Below, in pieces: positions 1 to 4,985 of a stretch of 5,147 bases of DNA (its first letter is position 1; every line of letters begins with the position of its first letter). The stretch lies in contig JBLHOC010000193.1 of assembly GCA_047620825.1 (NCBI GenBank), positions 1 to 5,147 of the forward strand, read 5' to 3'. The notes under the pieces are model-generated. The model saw nothing but the letters and a program-made list of their open reading frames with translations, ran no database searches and was not told where the DNA came from. A program made the translations under genes and the position numbers. Origin of the DNA: UBA987 sp047620825 (GTDB lineage: Bacteria > Bacteroidota > Bacteroidia > NS11-12g > UBA9320).

Positions 1-45
1 ATCAAAACGAAGGGCATATTATTTTTTAAGTTTTTTCTTGTTTCG

Positions 46-65
46 TTCTTTTTTCAAAAAAAGAA
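46..65. repeat. Palindrome TTCTTTTTT-CA-AAAAAAGAA in repeat copy 1
   Basis: The 9-bp perfect arms at 46-54 and 57-65 are separated by two bases. A G·T then a C-G pair could extend them outward. The same palindrome occurs in copy 2 at 472-491. Being A/T-only in the core, it could form a cruciform or act as a weak bidirectional terminator-like element, but no GC-rich stem supports the terminator reading. Confidence 0.6.
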
Positions 66-90
66 TGAAAATCGGGTTAAAGGAGCCTGT

Positions 91-104
91 CCGTCAGCTG
101 ATGG
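91..104. repeat. 14-bp palindrome centred on TCAGCTGA
   Basis: The sequence CCGTCAGCTGATGG is self-complementary over 14 bases with one G·T position. The central TCAGCTGA is a perfect 8-bp palindrome. It recurs at 517-530 in repeat copy 2. It ends just before the stop codon of the short reading frame carried by the repeat. It might be a protein-binding dyad or a structural element of the repeat. The function is unknown. Confidence 0.55.
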
Positions 105-126
105 AGTGATAACCCCTTAGTAACAA

Positions 127-428
127 TCGACAGGAAAGCCCTAAACGATAATGACCTCTGGTTTAAGGGCCTGTCAGCAGACTGGCAATATCCCTTTTGT
201 AAAAAAAAATATAGCAACAGAGAGTATTCGCATTTTCTTACGTCGAACTCTCTGAATGACCTACTCCAGTTCACCTCTCTGCCGACCCGCATTTCTGTCA
301 GGCCTGCCCTAGTCTAACATCAAATCGTAGTTTACACCTGGGACTATGCGAAGCGCGGGAGGCCAAAAATAATCGGCGATGTGCGACGGCGGGTTTTGAT
401 GGCCTCAGTGGCGGAGGGATGAGCGTAC
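127..428. other. Spacer between repeat copies, part of the repetitive unit
   Basis: These 302 bp separate the two exact repeats. Positions 301-420 are about 56% GC by hand count (67 of 120), well above the neighbouring genes, which suggests a different origin or selection. The interval contains an imperfect inverted repeat at 129-175 and an open frame on the plus strand from 260 that continues into repeat copy 2. There is no transposase, no recognisable protein domain and no RNA gene that I can identify. It probably belongs to the same repeat unit as the flanking copies, but only the portion of each copy inside the window can be compared. Confidence 0.6.
129..175. repeat. Imperfect inverted repeat (possible hairpin)
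   Basis: The left arm at 129-146 (GACAGG, then AAAG, then CCCTAAAC) pairs with the right arm at 161-175 (GTTTAAGGGCCTGTC). Six outer pairs (GACAGG with CCTGTC) and an inner block (CCCT-AAAC with GTTTAAGGG) are separated by a four-base bulge on the left arm and a one-base bulge on the right. The loop is 14 nt. It begins three bases after the right edge of repeat copy 1. No U-tract follows, so it does not look like an intrinsic terminator. A structural end of the repeat element is more likely. Confidence 0.6.
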
Positions 429-535
429 CAAAACGAAGGGCATATTATTTTTTAAGTTTTTTCTTGTTTCGTTCTTTTTTCAAAAAAAGAATGAAAATCG
501 GGTTAAAGGAGCCTGTCCGTCAGCTGATGGAGTGA
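419..535 (+). CDS. Short ORF embedded in the repeat element (38 aa, probably not a real protein)
   Basis: An ATG at 419 opens a 38-codon frame that ends at TGA 533-535. The frame is also open upstream without a stop back to position 260. The predicted peptide begins MSVPKRRAYYF, has a run rich in Phe and Leu, then a basic stretch (KKRMK) and ends VRQLME. The same frame occurs in repeat copy 1 at 2-109 with the start lost beyond the window edge. The sequence is dictated by the T-rich repeat DNA, so this may be a fortuitous frame of the kind that genome annotators often call inside Bacteroidota repeats. It has no recognisable domain. No Shine-Dalgarno sequence decides the start, although GGAGGG at 414-418 lies too close to the ATG to be useful. 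Confidence 0.2.
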   Translation: MSVPKRRAYYFLSFFLFRSFFKKRMKIGLKEPVRQLME

Positions 536-552
536 TAACCCCTTAGTAACAA
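429..552. repeat. 124-bp exact direct repeat, copy 2
   Basis: This is the second perfect copy of the segment at 3-126. After its right end (TAACAA) the sequence changes to unique AT-rich intergenic DNA leading to the gene at 753, so this is the downstream edge of the repetitive block. The corresponding palindromes lie at 472-491 and 517-530. The block could be a tandem array with a 426-bp period truncated by the window edge, or two independent copies of a longer element. The 5' sequence beyond position 1 would decide between these. Confidence 0.95.
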
Positions 553-752
553 CAATATATCAAACCCAATTTGATAAAAGATTCTTCGCTCTCACTCTGA
601 ATGGCGACATAGCACAGTTAGTATACCTGATGGACATTAACCACAATCAACCTTTAACATATGAAAGAAAAATTCATTGAATAACAATGCATTTGAATAA
701 ATGCAACATCAAAAACCATTTTGTTGTAACCTTGTAGTCCAAAAAGAACTTT
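553..752. other. AT-rich intergenic leader upstream of the coiled-coil gene
   Basis: These 200 bp lie between the right edge of the repeat block and the ATG at 753. No open frame longer than about 16 codons with a plausible start is visible. The interval holds the inverted repeat at 688-705. Two weak matches to the Bacteroidota -7 box TAnnTTTG occur (TGCATTTG at 688-695 and TAACCTTG at 727-734), each with one mismatch and neither with a TTTG at the correct upstream distance. The promoter for the gene at 753 therefore lies here but cannot be placed with confidence. Confidence 0.5.
688..705. promoter_or_regulatory. Perfect 7-bp inverted repeat upstream of the coiled-coil gene
   Basis: TGCATTT (688-694) and AAATGCA (699-705) are perfect inverted arms with a 4-base loop, GAAT. 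The element ends 47 nt before the ATG at 753. Its size and place fit a small operator dyad or a leader hairpin. With only seven AT-rich pairs, chance occurrence is quite possible. Confidence 0.35.
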
Positions 753-1700
753 ATGGCAGATTATCAAACGGATTCGAACGAAAAGCAAAAAAGCGCTAAG
801 CTATCCATCCCCTTATTGCTATTGTTCCTGATTTCTTTAGCACTTAATGCTTATCTCTTTTACAATTGGTATAATCAGAATTATAAAGACGGTAGAAGTC
901 TTGCTGATATTAATACAGAACTTCAAGAAGTATTGTCACAGACTGAGTTTTCTCGTGATTCCTTACAAACCGAATATGACTTACTAAGTCAACAATATCA
1001 AGCCTTATACGAAGAATCTGAAACACTTCAATTGGAACGTACTGATGCCTTGGAACAATTGGGTCAAAAGAAAGTACGCATTCGTCAACTATTGTCTCAA
1101 AGTGGTGGCAACCCGCGTGCATTGGTTGAAGCAAAAGGTGAAATAGAATCTTTAAAGCAAGAATTAACGGATTATCGAGTTAAACTAGATTTAGCTGTTG
1201 AGGATAAGGTTAAATACGAAACTGAAGCAAAAGTAGAAAAAGCTAAAGCGGAAGACATGGCTCATGAGAAGGAAGCCATTTCAAGACAGAATCAAGACTT
1301 AGAAGATAAAATTAGTGACGCTACTTTTAGTATCACTGATTTAAAAGTAAGTCCAACACGTATCAAGCGAAAAAAGAAAGAACCAACTACGAAGGCAAAC
1401 AGGGTATCAGAAGTGGAAATTTCCTTTACTATACTAGAATCGCCCCTTGTTAAAGAAGGTGAAAAGGTGTTAAAATTAAGATTAATTGGCACCAATGGCG
1501 AGGTCATGGGTTCAAATAACGGCATGCTTCGAAATTCCGATGAATTGTTCTCCATGACAAAGGATTTTGTCTATGACGGTTCTGCTGAGAGATTCAAATT
1601 TAAGTTTGAGCAAAAAGAAGTTTATAAGTCAGGTAGTCATTTTGCTGAGATATGGGAAGGTGATCACATGATCATCCGAACAGCTTTTAATCTAAATTAA
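753..1700 (+). CDS. Membrane-anchored coiled-coil protein (Bacteroidota conserved hypothetical)
   Basis: The protein has 315 residues. A polar N-terminus (1-16) is followed by one strong hydrophobic segment at about 17-40 (LSIPLLLLFLISLALNAYLF), a signal anchor that should leave most of the protein on the outer face of the inner membrane. Residues about 53-190 are rich in Glu, Gln, Leu and Lys with heptad character, a long coiled coil interrupted by a Gly/Asn/Pro break near 118-122. Residues about 191-315 form a non-coil, beta-rich domain that includes EISFTILESPLVKEGEK and LRLIGTNGEVM. This C-terminal pattern matches, from memory, a widespread Bacteroidota family sometimes labelled 'chromosome partitioning protein ParA'. 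No Walker A motif or other ATPase feature is present, so that label would be wrong here. The ATG follows an A/G-rich tract (AAAAAGAAC) in place of a clear SD. The gene stands alone on the plus strand and ends inside the 3' end of mazG. The function is unknown; a periplasmic scaffold role is a guess. Confidence 0.88.
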   Translation: MADYQTDSNEKQKSAKLSIPLLLLFLISLALNAYLFYNWYNQNYKDGRSLADINTELQEVLSQTEFSRDSLQTEYDLLSQQYQALYEESETLQLERTDALEQLGQKKVRIRQLLSQSGGNPRALVEAKGEIESLKQELTDYRVKLDLAVEDKVKYETEAKVEKAKAEDMAHEKEAISRQNQDLEDKISDATFSITDLKVSPTRIKRKKKEPTTKANRVSEVEISFTILESPLVKEGEKVLKLRLIGTNGEVMGSNNGMLRNSDELFSMTKDFVYDGSAERFKFKFEQKEVYKSGSHFAEIWEGDHMIIRTAFNLN

Positions 1701-2462
1701 TTTTTTAGCCTCCTGCCATACGGCTTCCATTTCTTCCAGGCTCATATCGTTTAACGACTTGTTATTGGATTTAGCATGGTTTTCTATGGCCTCAAACCGG
1801 ATTTTGAATTTCCGGTTGGTATGTTCTAACGCATCGTCGGGATTAATATCCAGCCAACGTGAGTAATTAACTAGCGAGAATAATAAGTCACCAAACTCAG
1901 CTTCTTTCTCTTTACCGGTTGCCTCTTTAAACTCCTGCAACTCCTCCTCCACCTTATCCCAAACCATGTCTTTTGCTGGCCAGTCAAATCCGACTTGTGC
2001 GGCTTTGTCTTGCATACGCATGGCTTTAACCAAACTTGGCATTGATTTAGGTACGCCACTCAATACAGACTTTTTCCCTTTACTTTCGGATTGCTTAATT
2101 TGTTCCCAATTGCGTTTTACTGTTTCAGCGTCTTCAGCATTTACATCGCCATAAATGTGTGGATGTCGCCGAATTAGTTTTTCGCAAATACCATTCAATA
2201 CACTTGATATATCGAAATCATTTGTCTCACTACCAATTTTAGAATAAAAAACGAGATGTAACGCCAAATCACCTAATTCCTTTTCAATCTCTTTTTTGTC
2301 GTTCTCTAAAATAGCATCCGACAATTCATACGTCTCTTCAATTGTTAAATGACGAATGCTCTCAATAGTCTGTTCTCGATCCCAAGGACATTTATCACGT
2401 AATTCATCCATGATATCCAACAAACGTTTAAATGAGGCAAGGCGTGGGTCAGTTACGTCCAT
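1692..2462 (-). CDS. mazG: Nucleoside triphosphate pyrophosphohydrolase MazG
   Basis: This is a full-length 256-residue MazG, the cytoplasmic enzyme that hydrolyses NTPs and dNTPs to the monophosphate plus pyrophosphate, a house-cleaning activity. Two MazG helical modules are visible. The N-terminal one has CPWDREQT (25-32), the metal-binding EExxE at 42-46 (Glu42, Glu43, Glu46) and ExxD at 62-65, followed by the conserved RRHPHIYGD at 98-106. The C-terminal one has VGFDWP (157-162), EExxE at 173-177 and ExxD at 189-192. All acidic ligands expected in both modules are present, so an active enzyme is likely. Length and motif order match the bacterial two-domain type, not the short phage or single-domain MazG-like proteins. 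Its ATG overlaps the stop of the response-regulator gene by one base (TAATG), suggesting translational coupling. Its 3' end overlaps the convergent gene ending at 1700. Confidence 0.96.
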   Translation of the reverse strand: MDVTDPRLASFKRLLDIMDELRDKCPWDREQTIESIRHLTIEETYELSDAILENDKKEIEKELGDLALHLVFYSKIGSETNDFDISSVLNGICEKLIRRHPHIYGDVNAEDAETVKRNWEQIKQSESKGKKSVLSGVPKSMPSLVKAMRMQDKAAQVGFDWPAKDMVWDKVEEELQEFKEATGKEKEAEFGDLLFSLVNYSRWLDINPDDALEHTNRKFKIRFEAIENHAKSNNKSLNDMSLEEMEAVWQEAKKLI

Positions 2463-3172
2463 TAAAGCACGTTATTCGCTTTCATCAATTCCATAAAACC
2501 ATCTTTAAAGTTTTTACCTATAGGTAATCGCATGCCATTCACTCCTACCTCGCTGGTGTTGTAAGACTCAATGTGTTTTAATCCTACGATAAACGAACGA
2601 TGGATACGGCAGAACTTGTCTGCTGGAAGTTTCTGTTCCATTTTCTTCATCGTTTGAAGGGTTACAATACGCTTTTCAGGAATGTATATTTTTACATAAT
2701 CAGCGAACGCTTCTACATACTTGATTTCATCGTAGCTGATTTTAATTAACTTTTGATTCGCTTTCACAAATATGTAATGGTCTTCTAACTCTGTGTTATC
2801 AACCTCGTTGCCATTTTTTAAACTAAAATATTCCTTGGACTTCTGGATGGCTTTATCAAATCTTTCGTTCGAAATGGGTTTTAATAAATAATCGATGGCG
2901 TCTAATTCAAATCCTTCAACAGCATATTCAGCATAAGCTGTAGTAAATATGACTAAAGGTGGATTCTCTAACGATCTCATAAATTCAATGCCTGTAACTT
3001 CTGGCATCTGTATGTCCAAAAACAACAAATCCACCTGCGTCTTTTTCAAAACTTCAGCAGCCTGGATTGCGTTTGAGCAAGTACCCACTAATTCCAATTC
3101 CGGATACTTTGTTAAATGACTTTTTATTACATCGATAGCCAAAGGCTCATCATCTACAATTAAACATTTCAT
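2462..3172 (-). CDS. LytTR-family response regulator
   Basis: The protein has 236 residues. The receiver domain (about 1-118) has the acidic pair Asp7-Asp8, the phospho-acceptor Asp53 in FLDIQMPEVTG, Thr77/Thr78 in the FTTAYAEYAVEGF signature and Lys98-Pro99. A short linker (about 119-131) leads to a LytTR DNA-binding domain (about 132-234), recognised by YIFVKANQKLIKI, IKYVEAFADYVKIYI and FCRIHRSFIV. It is a cytoplasmic transcription factor. Family members bind pairs of short direct repeats upstream of promoters. The kinase gene lies 15 nt upstream on the same strand and is the obvious phospho-donor. The downstream gene mazG starts on its stop codon. Targets are not evident from sequence, but phased repeats at 4571-4606 in front of the cluster are a candidate autoregulatory site. 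The ATG is preceded by a weak purine-rich stretch (GAACAGAAC). Confidence 0.95.
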   Translation of the reverse strand: MKCLIVDDEPLAIDVIKSHLTKYPELELVGTCSNAIQAAEVLKKTQVDLLFLDIQMPEVTGIEFMRSLENPPLVIFTTAYAEYAVEGFELDAIDYLLKPISNERFDKAIQKSKEYFSLKNGNEVDNTELEDHYIFVKANQKLIKISYDEIKYVEAFADYVKIYIPEKRIVTLQTMKKMEQKLPADKFCRIHRSFIVGLKHIESYNTSEVGVNGMRLPIGKNFKDGFMELMKANNVL

Positions 3173-3187
3173 GTTCTGTTCTATTAA

Positions 3188-4231
3188 TTAAAATCTTAAG
3201 TTCAGGTTTACCCGATACGTTTCTCCATCATCTTCAATCTTGAGACTGTGTTTATCAGGGTATAACAATGCTAACCTTTTTTTAATGTTTTCAATACCTA
3301 TACCCCCTGCCTTTACGTTTAAACGCTTCTCTTTTTCTTTGGGTTTCGAATTTTGAATTTTAAAAATCAAAGTTTCAGCCTCTATTTCCATATCAATTAC
3401 AACAAAACCACCATCAGCCTTCTGATTGATACCATGCTTAAAACTATTTTCCAAAAAAGTTAAAAATAACATGGGGGCAATTTGCTTAGTAGCAGGATCG
3501 CCTTTTACATTAAACTCGAAATTTAAACGATCACCGTTTCGAATCTTCTCTAAAGCTAAGTAACTTTTTAAGTAATTTATTTCTTTATCCAAGGCCACCA
3601 ACTTCTCGCTACCTTCATATAAAACATACCGTAATATCTCCGATAGTTTTAAAACCAGCTCAGGAGCTCTGTCCGATTTCTTAAGCGTTAAGGCATATAA
3701 ACTGTTCAGACTATTGAACAGAAAGTGAGGATTGATTTGCATTTTGAGGTACTTCAACTCCGTTTCCATGTTGATCCTTTCCAGATTTTCCGTAACTCTT
3801 TCTCTTTCGTACCACTGGCGAACCATTTTTAGTGACATGGTTATACCCAACGTAAATGTGATACTCGCAAAACCACCTGCAAAAAACTGCCAACGCCAAA
3901 TGTTGAGTGGCACATGGTTCGTCATGATACTAGCGGAATTGAGCGCCATCGCCCAAATAAGAACCGCCAAAAAGACAGACAACACCAAACTGATGACATA
4001 GGAAACGTATAGCTTCTGCTTAAACAGTTTGTTAAACAGAAAGTACATATTGAAGTAAACGACTAAACCTTGGACTGAAACGGTTACAAAGGCATTGACA
4101 AAGGCTGAACCACGGCTAACCTCCTCATTATAAAAGAAATACCAAAATGCGAAATATGCGAGCCAGAAAGCAAAATGATGAAACTTGTACCGAGTGAGTT
4201 TACTATAACCTTCCGAATTTGCTAGCGACAT
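3188..4231 (-). CDS. LytS/YpdA-type membrane sensor histidine kinase (His_kinase family)
   Basis: The protein has 347 residues. Four hydrophobic segments at about 18-34, 43-66, 74-96 and 113-135 form the N-terminal membrane part, with only short loops and no extracytoplasmic sensor domain. A helical linker (about 138-160) leads to the His_kinase region with LKMQINPHFLFNSLNSL, where His169 is the predicted phosphorylation site. The ATP-binding part shows the N-box ENSFKHGI (261-268) and the G-box GGIGIENIKKRL (309-320). Motif spacing is that of the HisKA-less kinases that partner LytTR regulators in Bacteroidota. The next gene downstream, 15 nt away, is such a regulator. A small membrane protein gene ends 13 nt upstream. 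The signal is unknown and is presumably sensed within or close to the membrane. The ATG at 4231 follows GTTAGGTTAATTC, in which AGG may serve as a weak SD. Confidence 0.95.
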   Translation of the reverse strand: MSLANSEGYSKLTRYKFHHFAFWLAYFAFWYFFYNEEVSRGSAFVNAFVTVSVQGLVVYFNMYFLFNKLFKQKLYVSYVISLVLSVFLAVLIWAMALNSASIMTNHVPLNIWRWQFFAGGFASITFTLGITMSLKMVRQWYERERVTENLERINMETELKYLKMQINPHFLFNSLNSLYALTLKKSDRAPELVLKLSEILRYVLYEGSEKLVALDKEINYLKSYLALEKIRNGDRLNFEFNVKGDPATKQIAPMLFLTFLENSFKHGINQKADGGFVVIDMEIEAETLIFKIQNSKPKEKEKRLNVKAGGIGIENIKKRLALLYPDKHSLKIEDDGETYRVNLNLRF

Positions 4232-4244
4232 GAATTAACCTAAC

Positions 4245-4472
4245 TTACTGTTGGGGCGCGATCCGAATGGATTCGAGCAGGGAGTATCCCCAACCCAACA
4301 CTTGCCAGCCGGCTTTTGTCACTTGTTCTTGATCAGCTTGTTGAACACTGCTAACCGTTTGATCTTTAAGGTAGTGAGACGCTAATCCAAAGGCAAACAA
4401 GTTTGCAGCCAATAGTAATCCTATGATTAGGATGGAACTTTTTCGTTTAGCGGTAATGATTAAGCGTTTCAT
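4245..4472 (-). CDS. Small single-pass membrane protein heading the kinase cluster
   Basis: The protein has 75 residues with the ATG at 4470-4472. A TTG six bases further upstream (4476-4478) is in frame but is a poorer start. The N-terminus is basic (MKRLIITAKRK), followed by a hydrophobic segment at about 13-32 (ILIIGLLLAANLFAF within it) and a polar tail of about 43 residues ending APQQ. The positive-inside rule predicts the N-terminus in the cytoplasm and the tail outside. No signal-peptidase or lipobox cysteine is visible, so an uncleaved anchor is more likely than a secreted protein. It lies 13 nt upstream of the histidine kinase gene in the same orientation and is probably co-transcribed. 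I do not recognise the family. Position and size suggest an accessory or ligand-sensing partner for the kinase, which has no sensor domain of its own. This is inference only. Confidence 0.7.
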   Translation of the reverse strand: MKRLIITAKRKSSILIIGLLLAANLFAFGLASHYLKDQTVSSVQQADQEQVTKAGWQVLGWGYSLLESIRIAPQQ

Positions 4473-4547
4473 AGGCAAATAAAATGTTTGACACTTCAGT
4501 TAATACAACATCTGTGCCTTTTTATTTGTTCTACGAATTTAAATTAA

Positions 4548-4555
4548 AAAAGTTA
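4548..4555 (-). promoter_or_regulatory. Candidate -7 box (TAACTTTT) for the kinase/mazG cluster
   Basis: Read on the minus strand, TAACTTTT matches the Bacteroidota -7 consensus TAnnTTTG at all but the last base. It would place a transcript start near 4541 and give a leader of about 70 nt before the ATG at 4472. No TTTG is found at the normal upstream distance, so the promoter would be weak or activator-dependent. The phased GGAT repeats at 4571-4606 occupy just that upstream position. Matches of this quality are common in AT-rich DNA. Confidence 0.3.
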
Positions 4556-4570
4556 CAGAGAAAGTTTATT

Positions 4571-4606
4571 GGATGAATGCAGGATTTTGTAGGATGGATT
4601 TAGGAT
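4571..4606. promoter_or_regulatory. Helically phased GGAT direct repeats, candidate LytTR operator
   Basis: On the plus strand GGAT begins at 4571, 4582, 4592 and 4603 (steps of 11, 10 and 11), with an extra copy at 4596. The copies at 4571 and 4592 agree at 8 of 11 bases (GGATGaATgcA and GGATGgATttA), and those at 4582 and 4603 at 7 of 11. Repeats 21 bp apart, two helical turns, are the geometry known for LytTR-family operators. The array sits upstream of the candidate -7 box of the cluster that encodes a LytTR regulator. Binding is inferred, not shown. An AT-rich tandem duplication by chance is the alternative. Confidence 0.35.
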
Positions 4607-4609
4607 GTT

Positions 4610-4650
4610 GGGTTGTTAAGGCCGACGTTTTGGGGTATTGGGTGGCTGGG
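4610..4650 (+). other. G-run cluster (possible G-quadruplex)
   Basis: G-runs occur at 4610-4612 (GGG), 4632-4635 (GGGG), 4640-4642 (GGG) and 4648-4650 (GGG). The last three are separated by short loops of 4 and 5 nt, and the first by a long 19-nt loop. They lie in the intergenic region between the kinase cluster and the small two-TM gene, in an otherwise AT-rich genome. With one long loop, a three-layer quadruplex is only marginally predicted. Confidence 0.25.
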
Positions 4651-4671
4651 CGCATTAATATGATGTCTTCT

Positions 4672-4917
4672 TCACAACTTCTTCTTTGAGCGGATCATTT
4701 TGCCGCCAGTATTCCACAGCAATATTATTATACCGATTAAGGCAAGCCCTATCAAGAATTGTGTGATGGCATAACCCGTTTCATACGCATCCAAAGAACC
4801 ACCAAGTGCTTGCCCGAATCGTTTGATAATTTGAAAATATATTTGAAGTCTCAAGACTATAGAAAGAGTAAACAGAATCGATAGTATGCGTAAGAAATAT
4901 CCAAAGACTCTTTTCAT
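4672..4917 (-). CDS. Small two-TM membrane protein, hypothetical
   Basis: The protein has 81 residues. Two hydrophobic segments, at about 6-28 (FGYFLRILSILFTLSIV at its start) and about 48-68 (GYAITQFLIGLALIGIIILLW), are joined by a loop that contains IKRFGQALGGSLDAYE. The C-terminus is basic (IRSKKKL). Charged ends favour both termini in the cytoplasm with a short loop outside. There are no conserved motifs I recognise, and small proteins of this layout are common in Bacteroidota genomes without a known role. The ATG at 4917 is preceded by an A-rich leader (AATAAACAACA) and no SD, in keeping with its neighbours. It ends 199 bp upstream of the kinase cluster start, too far to assume co-transcription, with no clear terminator between. 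The mixed hydrophobic and charged composition and clean stop support a real gene. Confidence 0.65.
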   Translation of the reverse strand: MKRVFGYFLRILSILFTLSIVLRLQIYFQIIKRFGQALGGSLDAYETGYAITQFLIGLALIGIIILLWNTGGKMIRSKKKL

Positions 4918-4985
4918 GTGTTGTTTATTGACTTGATTAGGTTGATACCCGAATGTAAGGATTCTTAATAATATCGAAAAATATT

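Larger units (their letters stand above)
3..126. repeat. 124-bp exact direct repeat, copy 1
   Basis: This segment is identical, base for base, to 429-552 (offset 426). It runs from CAAAACGAAGGG to CCCCTTAGTAACAA. Both copies diverge immediately after the final CAA, so the right boundary is real. The left boundary of this copy is uncertain because the window begins two bases before it. The segment contains a T-rich tract, a TTCTTTTTT/AAAAAAGAA palindrome at 46-65 and a second palindrome at 91-104. Perfect identity over 124 bp points to recent duplication, gene conversion or an active dispersed element. It resembles the non-coding repeats found between genes in many Bacteroidota genomes, but I cannot name a family from sequence alone. 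Confidence 0.95.

Noticed and set aside
46..65. Intrinsic terminator at the T-rich palindrome in the repeat
   Set aside because: The stem is almost entirely A-T and has no GC-rich segment, so it is unlikely to terminate transcription by itself.
77..292. Minus-strand 71-codon frame across the repeat and spacer
   Set aside because: It crosses the repeat boundary into the spacer, so the reading frame is not part of a repeated unit in full. It has no domain and its composition follows the repeat DNA. Treated as fortuitous.
127..428. Insertion sequence with the direct repeats as ends
   Set aside because: There is no transposase, and the 124-bp flanking repeats are direct and far longer than target-site duplications. 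No terminal inverted repeats are seen at the spacer edges.
727..734. TAACCTTG as the -7 box of the coiled-coil gene
   Set aside because: It has one mismatch and no TTTG at the right upstream distance. The leader would be very short, so it is not called as a promoter.
910..1134. Minus-strand 74-codon frame inside the coiled-coil gene
   Set aside because: It lies wholly antisense to a well-supported coding region with no independent start context. It is a shadow frame.
1966..2154. Plus-strand frame opposite mazG
   Set aside because: It is antisense to conserved MazG motifs, and its sequence is explained by the mazG codons.
3732..4001. Plus-strand 89-codon frame opposite the histidine kinase
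   Set aside because: It overlaps the kinase membrane region, whose hydrophobic codons yield open antisense frames. There is no promoter or start signal.
4473..4478. TTG start two codons upstream for the 75-aa membrane protein
   Set aside because: The ATG at 4470-4472 gives a typical basic N-terminus, and a TTG start is less likely without a strong SD.
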